DNA of 64,000 nt from Bisporella sp. PMI_857 (GCA_021307315.1 JAJSPD010000110.1:1-64000); one strand, 5' to 3'. Positions 9,060-18,963 are shown, numbered from the stretch's first letter. A program made the numbers and translations. Notes: generated by a model from the sequence alone, not told the origin.

Positions 9060-9200
9060 AATGGGTCCTTGGCACCCCATCAAAACCCCATGGGGTGGGG
9101 TGGGTGCTTTTGATAGACCCCGACCCATGGGGTGGGACCCCGACGGGTGGGGTCAAGTAGGTGAAAACCCGCCCCGTGGGACCCCAGTTCGCAGTCTAGG
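9060..9200. other. GC-rich patch of GGGGTGGG/CCCC blocks
   Basis: A 140-bp island rich in runs of four G or C with partial inverted symmetry (CACCCCATCAAAA versus TTTTGATAGACCCC). It contrasts sharply with the AT-rich DNA to its left. Function unknown; such runs could fold as hairpins or quadruplexes. Confidence 0.4.
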
Positions 9201-9259
9201 ATCTAGTATCACTCCTAAACTCTTCATCGGGTCACTCATTGATAATTTTCCGTCTCTCT

Positions 9260-9736
9260 GCCTCTGTTAGGTTTCTTCTACCTCTATATTTTATTATACC
9301 AGCAGCATATATCATATATCGAACGCAAAACTTTGAAAAAGTGGCAGAGATGTTACCCTCTTGCTGTGACGAGGACATAAAAGACATCAAGATCGAAAAC
9401 TGTGCTGGTTTTGCACGAGTCTTCTTTGGTCTAGTCGGCCCGTTGACTATTCACGGGAAGTCTAAAAGAACAGTATACGGCTTTTCAGCGACAGTAGGGC
9501 CAACACTTATTGCAAGCTGTTTTTGCGAATGCAAAGCATCCCAGCTATAGGTGGCATTAAGTTAAAGCTTTGAGTAAAGGCTTATCACGTGCTCTTATTT
9601 TTACTTTCCGCACGGTTGACAATGCTTTTCGGTTTTGCTACTACGTATCAACACTTCAGACTTCGTTTAATGCCAGCGCTGAGAAGACTAGTCGATATGC
9701 TTGACTTGTCGAAGTCACTTCACATGTTATTGGCAG
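9260..9736 (+). pseudogene. HMG-CoA reductase catalytic-domain fragment
   Basis: The frame from 9239 reads into KVAEMLPSCCDED, KIENCAGFARV, GLVGPLTIHG and TLIASC..ECKA. These match the start of the class I HMG-CoA reductase catalytic domain (ENxxG, G.AGPL.I.G, ATxExxLVAS, RGCKA). After a frame change the similarity continues (ALSKGLSRA, FTFRTVDNAFRFCYYV, EKTSRYA, VEVTSHVIGS) up to 9736, where a solo LTR interrupts it. The enzyme makes mevalonate for sterols and terpenoids. The N-terminal membrane part, the central Asp/His residues and the rest of the domain are absent, so it is a dead fragment. Confidence 0.72.
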
Positions 9737-9973
9737 TGTAACAACTCAAGGCGAACAGGGATCTCGATCCGTAGATCTCAGGAAGAGGGACTCAAAAGGT
9801 GTGAACAGCTATCAATTGTTATAACGGAGAGAACAAGCTACAGATAAAAGAAGGGGAGGAAAGCAGCGATTTATATACAGGGGACAGGCCAGGGGCCAGT
9901 GTAAGCGAGGCCCTGTGGGGTCAGGGGCCGACCCCCCAAGGGGCTTTAAGCGAGATAGGGCCAGGGCCGTGAC
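9737..9973 (-). repeat. Solo LTR, family A (reverse)
   Basis: Reverse complement of a short family-A LTR: TGTAACAACTCAAGGCG ... GGCCGTGAC, with the TATA region near 9871-9880. No clean target duplication was found; the last base of the LTR seems lost or changed. Confidence 0.85.
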
Positions 9974-10661
9974 TGGTGTGGTAAGTGCAGTTGCTAGAGG
10001 AGGAGCCGTATTTGTGGGCCTAAATGATTGCAGGCCACATTCTTGAGCGGCGCAATGTGAACCAAATTAGAGACAGGCTGTGCGCAACGAGCAAGACGGA
10101 TGAATAGCTTGCATATCTTTAGCCACCGCAGGATTTTCATTTATGTCACTTAATTATTTTCTTAATATCAAGCTATAATGAACAAAAAGACGAAAAAAGC
10201 TTTAGATACAAACCAATCTAGGCTCTCCGCTCTGAAGGCTGCAGCAATGTTTTAGCAATTCATTTTGGACCTAGTATAAACAGGCTTGAAGGAAGATTTT
10301 GGGTATTGCGAAGCCATGGCTGCAGTGATCCTTGACTGATTCCTTAGATGGGCTATGCCAACCTTCATGTCTGTGTAGCTAAGGATCCATCCCACTGAAA
10401 AAGAGAATACTTCCTTAACTATTTCAAAGAGCGATTGCAAAGGTATATAAGGAAGAGATCAGTTCGATATCGGCATTTAAGCTAGCAACTACACCCAATA
10501 TCAAATCGCGTAAAGTCAAGTCACAAAAGATTTTGACACCACATTTTTTATCCACATACAAGTTTCCAAGTTGCATTTTTCTGTGACTCTATTGCACCTC
10601 ATCGTCTAGTTGAAGCATATTTCTCTAGAACTGTTATCGCATAACTTCCCTCGAACTCACT
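9974..10661. other. Intergenic; contains probable promoter of the small secreted gene
   Basis: No supported gene. A TATA-like element TATATAAGG at about 10443-10451 lies some 220 bp before the ATG at 10662, followed by an A/C-rich leader typical of a transcribed 5' UTR in filamentous fungi. Confidence 0.4.
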
Positions 10662-11045
10662 ATGCAGTTTACCACTACTACCGGGGTCGTTGCTTCTATC
10701 TTTATTCTGCTCCAAGTAGTATCCGCCGTTCCACTACCAAGTCCGATAGAGCTTTTAACAACAAGATCAGTAGTAGCCGCACGAGGAAAAGGGGCCTCGT
10801 CCAAAAAAATCAACGCTGACATAAAGCCGCATCCGGTAAGGCAGATCCACAAACTGTAAATAAAGGTTGCGAAAAAAAACTAATCCGGCTTCTAGGATCA
10901 TGGAAAGACTACCTTGAATGACCGTATTATTAGTGCACCTGCAGGACAAAGAGAGCCCTATCGAGACTACAACCTAGATTCGGCGGATCTAGAAAAGGAA
11001 CGACATATCACCATTACTCAATCAAAGGGAAAGAAGCCTTTATAA
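10662..11045 (+). CDS. Putative small secreted protein with translational-GTPase-like motifs
   Basis: Two exons, 10662-10835 (58 codons) and 10896-11045 (50 codons), joined across a 60-bp intron with GTAAGG donor, CTAATC branch site and CTAG acceptor; the phase is exact and yields 107 residues. Residues 1-22 look like a signal peptide (hydrophobic VVASIFILLQVV, cleavage after VSA). The mature part is basic, lacks cysteine, and across the splice junction reads HPDHGKTTLNDRIISAPAG and DLEKERHITIT. These resemble G1 (HVDHGKTTL) and G2 (ERGITI) of eEF2/TypA-type GTPases, but with a shortened spacer and no other GTPase motif. GTPase activity is unlikely. It could be a secreted mimic or effector, or a chance-built orphan. 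Confidence 0.5.
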
Positions 11046-11674
11046 ATCGGTGACAAATACAATGTCTGTAAACCTCACTTTGTGAGCTATAGCGCAAGAA
11101 TAAAACTGTGTTCAAAAGTAGTTGCATACGTCTCTGCAAATAGTGAAATGCTGCAGTGCATCAACCTAATATATATGTTCTTCCTCCATTTCCGAGAAAA
11201 TGACGGCCAGCTGGGCCGGCATTTCTCCACAAAGCCTCTCTTCTGGAGTTGGAAATCGTCTAGGCTCCGCGTGTCCGAGAATTTTTTATTGACAACAGAT
11301 ATCTATCTTTGTTATTTCAGCAGGCATTCAGAGCAAAAGTCTTGTTCTACGGACCCACAGTTTATGCACGCTAGTACTGTTATGGCTAGCCGCACCTTGA
11401 AGCCACGGATCTTTCAGGGTCCACCACGTATAGGAACCTGGGCCCCTCAGGGTCCAGTCACCTGCCGACCCCATGCCCGAGGTTCTACTGCAATTTGTTA
11501 TATTGCTAAGCCGAAGGCCCTCAGGCCGTAACGTGCCGTAACAGAAACGACTTTATATGTCGGACCCCAGACTCTTTAACGCATTCCTTATTCGTTCGTT
11601 TGGAATTCTACTTGCTTTCGTTTCTTGTTTTGCTATCTGCGTCCGGATCCTAAATACCTCCTCTTGCGATGTTT
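11046..11674. other. No supported gene
   Basis: A 149-codon plus-strand frame (11082-11531) has no recognisable domain, mixed composition and no neighbour support; I do not call it. No repeat was recognised here. Confidence 0.4.
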
Positions 11675-12524
11675 CTATTTAACAATAAATTCCTCCGCTT
11701 CTGTGTTAAGATTCTTAGCAGTATATAATCGCGGTGTGCGAAATCGATAATCCAAGGCAGCCAAGTCAGCGCTTCGTTGTTTCAGATTCAGCAAAAGCTC
11801 GGTCGATCTGAGCATCGCTGCATAATAGGCCGTAGCGCCACAAGTTGGGAATACGTCTATTATCCAGCGCTTGATCAACCGCAACGACTGATCATTTGGG
11901 TCCATCCTTTCCTTGAAGAGAAAGGCGATTGTTGCACAGTTGCCAGACATAACGGCCAGGTGTAAAAGCAAAGCTGGAAACCAGTGAACTGCTTCTCTCA
12001 AGCTTCATACCTGTAGTACTACCGAAGCTGCGTGTAGCGGTTCTATAAAGCTTCAACCAATTGGGTGCCCTCAAGCATACTTGCACAAGAAAAGCCCGGA
12101 AATAGCCAGATTGGCTATCGAGAAATGCGAGCGCGGAATTGGCATGACCGAAGATGACAGCCGGTTCTTTTGTTGAGAACGTTTTTCTGGCGAAGGAATT
12201 CACGAGTTGTTGTCCTACTACCTTGCCTACAGAAACTTGGAGTTTTCGTGTAGCTTGTGGGAACGTAGCTCTCTCACGGCTCCCATCATGGCCAGAAGTT
12301 CGAGTGATTTTCAGTACCGCAATGCTATGTCAGTATCGTGCAGCTAAACGAAGAGGAGTTACATTATCATCAGCAACCCAGCCAGTTTTGTATTTCAGAA
12401 CAAGCGCAGTGGTTTCGTTGTTCCTATTTGCTGCCGCAAAATGTAGTGGCGTCCGAAGCTTTGTGTCGGTCCACAGGGCCGGTTGTAAAACTGGATTTTG
12501 GGTATGGTTGTACGGTTGTAACAT
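11675..12524 (-). pseudogene. Decayed ankyrin-repeat gene
   Basis: The minus strand begins with an ankyrin unit (RTPLHFAAANRNN, then TPLRLAARY) and continues downstream in other frames with ankyrin-like pieces (PALLLHLAVMSGNCATIAFLF, TAYYAAMLRSTELLLNL). At least three frame changes or stops separate them. The first residues lie within a dispersed repeat (12468-12639) also found upstream of the HET-ankyrin gene, so this may be the truncated remains of a related gene. Confidence 0.5.
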
Positions 12525-12639
12525 ATTGCTTGTTCTCTAACTAAGTAAATGGGTCTAAAATACAGTATCGCTCAACGTGCCATGTCAAGTACCAAAGCCT
12601 GGATAATTGCTATGCCATTATATTCCCTTAGTACCAACA
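12468..12639. repeat. Dispersed 170-bp repeat, copy 1
   Basis: Nearly the same sequence occurs at 19343-19513 in the same orientation (GGTCCACAGG...CCCTTAGTAC). Both copies lie at the 5' side of minus-strand ankyrin sequences, which suggests a shared duplicated upstream region or an unrecognised element. Confidence 0.8.
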
Positions 12640-13162
12640 CCTTACGAATTGGTTAATGGACGACTTCCAAGAACCTCCTTTGATTGGGGGACACCTGCTA
12701 CAGCTAACGTACAGTACAAGAGAAATTGAGTCATGAGAAGGCGTGCCAAGTCGCAACACGAATGTAGGAGGCGTTGAAATTAGGCAAACAACTGATGGCT
12801 AAAGCCCAACCTAAGAAAGAAGCTGATATCAGCACTCACCGGGGGCCTATTGGCTTCCTGGAAGAATCTAACGAATTCGTTCTGCTAGTAGAAGATCTGA
12901 CAGTAGACAGGAGAGGTGACAACGCTAGAGTAGGCGGTCGGAGTCAGCCTTGCCGCCACCGACTGGCGGCCTTCCGTTGAGGGCCTCACCAGTTGTGTTA
13001 CGCGCGAAGTTGGCCTTGCATCCCATAGCGAGTGCGGCATATTTACGGCTGCTCGTCGGGACAGAGGCGGCAACTGATCTCATCGTAGTAGAGAGCAAGA
13101 TACTGGATAGGTGCAGCTTGCGGCAATATACGCAGCTTCGAGACGACAGTAAGCGGCGGGAG
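12640..13162. other. Uncharacterised; target region of hAT MITE
   Basis: Overlapping short frames on both strands. The minus-strand frame 12925-13221 (SVAASVPTSSRKYAALAMG) has no recognised match. The MITE at 13171 interrupts this sequence, which resumes at 13616. Confidence 0.3.
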
Positions 13163-13623
13163 ATCTCTTCCAGTGAACGAGTTAGTATCGTAGTATTTAG
13201 TAATATCGAGTCTCGAGACATATAAGATCGACTTTTTGATACTACGCTAGTATTAGTATGAGATTCTCGTAAAGCGCTAGTATTAGTATGGAAATTGAAT
13301 CTTATATCATATTGGCAATAATACTAAATACTGTGCTATGGCCACTTTGGGGCTTTTTTGCAAGGGTCTGAAATGAACTTTACCCTTTTTAGTACAAATA
13401 ACCGAACTAAAAAAGCTAAGGCCCTTGTTGTATTGCTAATTTAGGAATAGCGTCATTTAGAGTTAGTGTTGTAGTATATCGCGGTATAGTATGATATAAT
13501 ATGAGATTGCAAATTTTGCTGTAATACGTATACAAACTTCAAATCTCATATTGCGTGGTATATAGTATTGATTTTTGGGGGTCGATATATCACGATAATA
13601 CTAACTCGCTCACTGATCTCTTC
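13163..13623. mobile_element. hAT-type MITE, 445 bp, perfect 8-bp duplication
   Basis: 13171-13615 has terminal inverted repeats CAGTGAACGAGTTAGTAT and its near-inverse ATACTAACTCGCTCACTG, and is flanked by ATCTCTTC at 13163-13170 and 13616-13623. CAGTG ends plus an 8-bp duplication are characteristic of hAT elements. There is no transposase. A 211-bp relative lies at 40566-40776. Confidence 0.9.
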
Positions 13624-14277
13624 TGCTTTTCCAGGTCTCAGTAGCGGTTTTCCTGTCAGCAAGAGGGACATCGCTAGCGTGGGCAGCACTGAGGTGGACC
13701 ACGATGCCCATCGGAACAAGGGCAAAAGAGCAGCGGGACAGAGTAGACTGGAGTGAAGTGTAAGAAATCCATGCTGTAAGGTACGTAGTTGAAGCTACTA
13801 ATACAGAGAAGGGGCGAGAGGTGATGCAACGTATCACGTTGCGTCGCGTCGAAGAGCCTCGCCAGCATGCGACAGGGAGCCTTTGCTTTGGGGCCGATAA
13901 GAGGCCAGAGAGTAGAAAGTGGTCCTGTTGCATTTTAACATACTGATGAGAATCATTTCCAAATCGGGTAAAAACCATTGTAGCTCTAGGACCGTCTAGA
14001 TCAACAAATCCAATCTAGTGCAGTTCTACCGCAAAGTAAGATCCAATCCAGCCAAATCTAATCCATCCAAATCTAATAGCCCTCCAATCCAAACGGATCA
14101 CTAATATGTAGATATTGCGAGTTTAATTAGCAATTTGACAAATGCATGCCGAAGATGCCGGAATAAATAAAAATAACGACTATATATTTTCTCACTCCTT
14201 TAGACTCATACTATGTCACGCTAAACTAGAACAAAAGGGTGGAATTCTAGATAGCAAGGTAGATAAAGGAAGCAAGT
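13624..14277. other. No supported gene
   Basis: The 122-codon minus-strand frame (13610-13978) crosses the MITE boundary and has no domain. 14030-14105 is a low-complexity stretch of ATCCAATC-type motifs. The final bases are the 3' flank of the HET-ankyrin gene. Confidence 0.35.
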
Positions 14278-17200
14278 CTATTGTTGAGATTGTAACAGCC
14301 TGACCACGGCTTCGTGCCCGTTCTGTGTTGCTATCCACAGCGGCGTCAAGCCATCCACCTTATCTTTTACCTCGAGGTCGGCGCCGTTTTCGAGCAGTAG
14401 CATGGCGACGGCTTCGTGCCCGTTCCGCGCTGCTATCAACAGCGGTGTCAAGCCATACTCCTCATCATTCGCTTCGAGGTCGGAGCCCTTCTCGAGCAGT
14501 AGCCTGGCTACAGCTTCGTGCCCGTTCTGTGCTGCCCTCAACAACGGTGTCCAGCCAAACTTGTCCTTCGCCTCGAGGTCGGCTCCCTTCTCGAGCAGTA
14601 GCCTGGCGACGGCTTCGTGGCCGTTCCGCGCTGCTATCAACAGCGGTGTCCAACTATTCTTCTTGTCCTTCGCCTCGAGGTCGGCTCCCTTCTCGAGCAG
14701 CAGCCCGGCTACGGCTTCGTGGCCGTTCCGCGCTGCCCTCAACAACGGTGTCCAGCGATTCACCTTGTCCTTCGCTTCGAGGTCGGCGCTCTCTTCGAGC
14801 AGTAGCCTGGCTACGGCTTCGTGCCCATTCTGTGCTGCTATTAACAGCGGTGTCCAGCTATACTCTTTGTCCTTCGCCTCGAGGTCGGCGCCCTTCTCGA
14901 GCAACAGCCTAGCTACGGCTTGGTGCCCGTTTTTTGCTGCCCTCAACAACGGTGTCCAGCCAAACTTGTCCTTCGCCTCGAGGTTGGCACCCTCTTCGAG
15001 CAGTAGCCTGGCTACGACTTCGTGGCCGTTCCGCGCTGCTATCAACAGCGGTGTCGAGCCATCCACCTTGTCCTTCGCCTCGAGGTCGGCGCCTTTTTCG
15101 AGCAGTAGCCTGGCGACGGCTTCGTGCCTGTTCTGTGCTGCTATCAACAGCGGTGTCAAGCCAAACTTTTCCTTTGCCTCGAAATCGGCGCCTTTCTCGA
15201 GTAGCAGCTTAGCAATGGCTTCGTGCCCGTTCACGGCGGCCCACAACAGCGGTGTCAAGCCATTCACCTTGTTTTCCGCCTCGAAATCTGCGCCGTTCTC
15301 GAGTAGCAGCTTCACAGTGGCTTCGTGCCCGTTCGCAGCGGCCCTCAACAGCGGTGTCAAGCCATCCACCTTGTTCTTCACCTCGAGGTCGGCGCCATTT
15401 TCGAGCAGTAGCTTTGCTACGGCTTCGTGCCCGCTCTGCGCCGCTATCAACAGCGGTGTCCAGCCATCCTCCTTGTCCTTCGCTTCGAGGTCGGCGCTCT
15501 TTTCGAGCAACAGCCTGGCTACGGCTTCGTGGCCGTTCCGCGCTGCCGTCAACAACGGTGTCAAGCTATACTTGTCCTTCGCTTCGAGGTCGGCGCCCTT
15601 CTCGAGCAGTAGCCTGGCTACGGCTTCGTGCCCGTTCCACGCTGCTATCAACAGCGGTGTCCAGCTATCCTCCTTGTCCTTCGCCTCGAGGTCGGCGCCC
15701 TTCTCGAGCAGCAGCCTGGCTACGGCTTCGTGGCCGTTCCGCGCTGCTATCAACAGCGGTGTCCAACTATTCTCCTTGTCCTTCGCCTCGAGGTCGGCGC
15801 CCTTCTCGAGCAGTAGCCTGGCTACGGCTTCGTGGCCGTTCTGTGCTGCTCTCCATAGCGGTGTCCAGCCATTCACTTTGTCCTTCGCCCCGAAGTCGGC
15901 GCCCTTCCCGAGTAGCAGCTTGACAATGGCCTCGTGCCCGTTATGTGCTGCTATCAATAGCGGTGTCAGGCTATACTCCTTGTCTTTCGCTTCGAGGTCG
16001 GCGCCCTTTTCGAGCAATAGCCTGGCTACGGCTTCGTGCCCGTTCTGTGCTGCCCTTAACAACGGCGTCAGGCCATTCACCTTATTTTTCGCCTCGAAAT
16101 CGGCGCCCTTCTCGAGCAGCAGCTTCACAATGGCTTCGTGCCCGTTCACGGCGGCCCTCAACAGCGGCGTCCAGCCATACATCTTGTCCTTCGCCTCGAG
16201 GTCAGCTCCCTCTTCGAGCAGGAGCCTGGCTACGGCTTCGTGCCCGTTCTGTGCTGCTATCCACAGCGGTGTCAAGCCACCCTCCTTGTCCTTCGCTTCG
16301 AGGTCGGCGCCGTTTTCGAGCAGTAGCCTAGCTACGGCTTCGTGCCCGTTCTGTGCTGCAATCAACATCGGTGTCCAGCCATCCTCCTTGTCCTTCGCCT
16401 CGACGTCGGCGCTCTTTTCGAGCAACAGCCTGGCTACGGCTTCGTGCCCGTTCTGTGCTGCTATCAACAGCGGTGTCCAGCCATCCTCCTTGTCCTTCGC
16501 CTCGACGTCGGCGCCGTTCTCGAGCAGCAGCCTGGCTACGGCTTCGTGGCCGTTCCGCGCTGCTATCAACAGCGGTGTCCAACTATTCTCCTTGTCCTTC
16601 GCCTCGAGGTCGGCGCCCTTCTCAAGCAGTAGCCTGGCTACGGCTTCGTGCCCGCTCTGTGCTGCTATCCACAGCGATGTCCAGCCATTCACCTTGTCCT
16701 TCGCCTCGAAATCGGCGCCATTCTCGAGTAGCAGCTTGACAATGGCCTCGAGCCCGTTCACGGCGGCCCACAACAGTGGTGTCCGACCCTCCTTGTCCTT
16801 CGCCTCGGTGTCGGCGTCCTTCTCGAGCAGCAGCTTGACAATAGTCGTGAACTCGTTCTGGGCGGCCCACGACAACGGTGTCCAGCCACCACTGCCGCTT
16901 GACTCGATATTAGCTCCCTTCTCAAGAAAAAGCTTGGCGGTGGCCTCGTGCCCGTTTACAGCAGCCCACCACAGCGGCGTCCAGCCATCAATACCGTTCG
17001 ACTCGGTATTAGCTCCTCTCCTAAGAAGCAGCTTGACTACGGCCTCGTGCCCATTCCACGCGGCCCACCACAGCGGCGTTCGACCCTCCTTGTCCTTCGC
17101 CTCGGTGTCTGCGCCTCTCTCGAGCAGCAGCTTAAGAACGACCTCGTGCCCATCCTTGGCAGTCCACAATAGCGGTGTCTGACCCTCCTTGTCCTTCTCT

Positions 17201-18963
17201 TCGGGGTCGGCGCCATCTTCGAGCAGCAGCTTGACCACTGCTTCGTGCCCGTTCTGCGCTGCCAATGATAGCGGCATCCGACCGTCCTTATCCTTTACCT
17301 TAATGTTGGCAACCTTCTCGAGCAGCAGCTTGACGATAGCATCGTTCCCGTTCGCGGCGGCCCACAACAGCGGCGTCCGACTTCTCTTGTCCTTTGCCTC
17401 GATATCGGCGCCCCTCTCGAGCAGGAGCTTAACAACGGCCTCATGCCTATCCTCGCCCTTGGTGGCATACAACAGCGGTGTCCCATAATAATTATCCATT
17501 GCGTTGACGTCGACTTTGCCTGACTTAAGCAGCAGCCGGACAACGGCATCGTGCCCGTTCTGCACCGCCCACCACAGCAACGTCCGTCCATCTTTATCCT
17601 TTAAGTCCACCTCAATGTCGCTTCGAGCTAGTAGTATCTTGACAACCGCTTCATGCCCCCCCCTAACTGCGTGCGATAACGCCGTCCGTCCATCTTCATC
17701 CTTCAGGTCGGCCTCAATGTCGCTTCGTGTCAGCAGCAGCCATACAACGTCTTCGAGTCCTCTTTCTGCTGCGTGTAATAGTGCCGTCGGTTCCCCGAAA
17801 TTCATTAAATTCGTTAGGGTATCATCAAGATAGATCTCCCCTGGAGCGATGCTGCCGCATATCCCGAGGTCTTTCGATTTCCGCATACGTGTCCTGTGCC
17901 TTGTTTGGATACACATCCTTCTCATAGGATATTGCGACGGTCTGAATTTTCTCACATCAAGACGTTCGAATTCTTCACTCTGAACTCTCTCAAATCGCTC
18001 CATTGTCAAAAATAAATCTCTCACGTAGATGGAGATCAACTTATCCTCCCCACCTCTTTCTTTACAATGAAGGATCGCGACCCCTAGTCCTTGACGACCT
18101 CTACCTATGAAACGGAGCTCCAAATGGATCCCTCTACTGCTCACAGTGAAAGGGCTGTTAAAGGTATCAAACGGATTGAATTGGACGATGTTGTGGGAGC
18201 CGATGAATGCGGCCGGAGAGGTGGCCAGAAGTCCGCCGCGACTGTCGGAAGATTTCCATACAAAGAGACTGTGGTCATCCGAGATCTTCATGATTTTCTC
18301 CTGTAGTCTAATGAAAGCAGTTTCTCTTTCTCCGTAGATCAGCGGCATGTTGATGCCAAATATGCCCATTAAGCAATAGGCACGATCCTCAATTCTCCTT
18401 GTTTCTCTCTCCGAAGCCCATGACATTCTTTGGGCGATGCTAAACATTTCAAGGTTATCGTCTCCTGAGAGAATACTGATAGGTATGCCAGTACGGTCGG
18501 ATACAATCTGTCGTAGGTCTGCCTTGGTCCCCAGTTCCTTCCAGTTCTCATCAAGAAATACTACCGTTGACGGAGCGATTAGCTCTTGAAGGGTCCATCC
18601 TCTGGTAAACCACCTGCTGTCCGAGAATTCTTTTTTCGACGGTACGTCGGCAAGATACGCGTAGCATACCTCAGCTTCTAGGTACCAATAGTACATAGAG
18701 TTGATCGCTTCGGAGAGCTCCGCGCTGCTTGTCTTATCAATACAGCAGGTATCGACCCAGACATAATCGAACCCACCTGCTGTGGCAATGGAACAAGCCT
18801 TCTTGATCTTTTCATATCCGCTCCTTCCTTCCGCATCCCCACGTTCGATATCTTGGAGGGTAGTCTCATCGGAACCCCACGTATGTGAAAGGATTGCGTA
18901 CGGTGGGATATTGTTGCCTCCAAATTCTTCAAGCTTGCGGTTGGCTGTTTTAAGCAGACGCAT
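14278..18963 (-). CDS. HET-domain / ankyrin-repeat protein (vegetative incompatibility type)
   Basis: 1561 residues from the MRLLKTANRKLEEF start at 18963, the usual beginning of HET proteins; the frame extends 28 codons upstream to 19047 but that extension is unlike the family. The N-terminal HET domain carries the hallmark motifs YAILSHTWG, VWVDTCCIDK and RGWTLQELIAP. A linker to about residue 390 follows, then 35 ankyrin repeats to the C-terminus, ending VVRLLQSQQ. There is no NACHT or NB-ARC, so this is a direct HET-ANK fusion. In the family, HET triggers incompatibility cell death and the repeats act as recognition surface. Repeats 12-34 are almost interchangeable (TPLLIAA.NGHEAVARLLLE), the high internal conservation seen in fast-evolving fungal NLR repeats. 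No intron and no stop in 4.7 kb: the gene looks functional. Confidence 0.9.
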   Translation of the reverse strand: MRLLKTANRKLEEFGGNNIPPYAILSHTWGSDETTLQDIERGDAEGRSGYEKIKKACSIATAGGFDYVWVDTCCIDKTSSAELSEAINSMYYWYLEAEVCYAYLADVPSKKEFSDSRWFTRGWTLQELIAPSTVVFLDENWKELGTKADLRQIVSDRTGIPISILSGDDNLEMFSIAQRMSWASERETRRIEDRAYCLMGIFGINMPLIYGERETAFIRLQEKIMKISDDHSLFVWKSSDSRGGLLATSPAAFIGSHNIVQFNPFDTFNSPFTVSSRGIHLELRFIGRGRQGLGVAILHCKERGGEDKLISIYVRDLFLTMERFERVQSEEFERLDVRKFRPSQYPMRRMCIQTRHRTRMRKSKDLGICGSIAPGEIYLDDTLTNLMNFGEPTALLHAAERGLEDVVWLLLTRSDIEADLKDEDGRTALSHAVRGGHEAVVKILLARSDIEVDLKDKDGRTLLWWAVQNGHDAVVRLLLKSGKVDVNAMDNYYGTPLLYATKGEDRHEAVVKLLLERGADIEAKDKRSRTPLLWAAANGNDAIVKLLLEKVANIKVKDKDGRMPLSLAAQNGHEAVVKLLLEDGADPEEKDKEGQTPLLWTAKDGHEVVLKLLLERGADTEAKDKEGRTPLWWAAWNGHEAVVKLLLRRGANTESNGIDGWTPLWWAAVNGHEATAKLFLEKGANIESSGSGGWTPLSWAAQNEFTTIVKLLLEKDADTEAKDKEGRTPLLWAAVNGLEAIVKLLLENGADFEAKDKVNGWTSLWIAAQSGHEAVARLLLEKGADLEAKDKENSWTPLLIAARNGHEAVARLLLENGADVEAKDKEDGWTPLLIAAQNGHEAVARLLLEKSADVEAKDKEDGWTPMLIAAQNGHEAVARLLLENGADLEAKDKEGGLTPLWIAAQNGHEAVARLLLEEGADLEAKDKMYGWTPLLRAAVNGHEAIVKLLLEKGADFEAKNKVNGLTPLLRAAQNGHEAVARLLLEKGADLEAKDKEYSLTPLLIAAHNGHEAIVKLLLGKGADFGAKDKVNGWTPLWRAAQNGHEAVARLLLEKGADLEAKDKENSWTPLLIAARNGHEAVARLLLEKGADLEAKDKEDSWTPLLIAAWNGHEAVARLLLEKGADLEAKDKYSLTPLLTAARNGHEAVARLLLEKSADLEAKDKEDGWTPLLIAAQSGHEAVAKLLLENGADLEVKNKVDGLTPLLRAAANGHEATVKLLLENGADFEAENKVNGLTPLLWAAVNGHEAIAKLLLEKGADFEAKEKFGLTPLLIAAQNRHEAVARLLLEKGADLEAKDKVDGSTPLLIAARNGHEVVARLLLEEGANLEAKDKFGWTPLLRAAKNGHQAVARLLLEKGADLEAKDKEYSWTPLLIAAQNGHEAVARLLLEESADLEAKDKVNRWTPLLRAARNGHEAVAGLLLEKGADLEAKDKKNSWTPLLIAARNGHEAVARLLLEKGADLEAKDKFGWTPLLRAAQNGHEAVARLLLEKGSDLEANDEEYGLTPLLIAARNGHEAVAMLLLENGADLEVKDKVDGLTPLWIATQNGHEAVVRLLQSQQ
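14281..17787 (-). repeat. Coding minisatellite: 35 ankyrin units of about 99-102 bp
   Basis: Tandem units inside the HET-ankyrin gene, mostly 33-34 codons. The last 23 or so are nearly identical at the DNA level, and variation is concentrated at the residues between TPL and AA and in the KDK-xxx-W/L turn. The array also creates long open antisense frames (for example 926 codons at 14402-17182), which are artefacts of the repeat. Confidence 0.92.

Noticed and set aside
11082..11531. 149-codon plus-strand ORF
   Set aside because: No recognised domain, no splice or promoter support, mixed composition; the length is expected by chance in this base composition.
14402..17182. 926-codon plus-strand ORF and several 60-220-codon frames antisense to the HET-ankyrin gene
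   Set aside because: They are shadows of the repetitive ankyrin codons: low-complexity Ser/Ala/Phe or Arg/Ser-rich strings with the same 33-34-residue periodicity and no domain.
14281..17787. Regular tandem repeats as a possible CRISPR-like array
   Set aside because: Units are contiguous coding repeats of about 100 bp with no unique spacers, in a eukaryotic genome.
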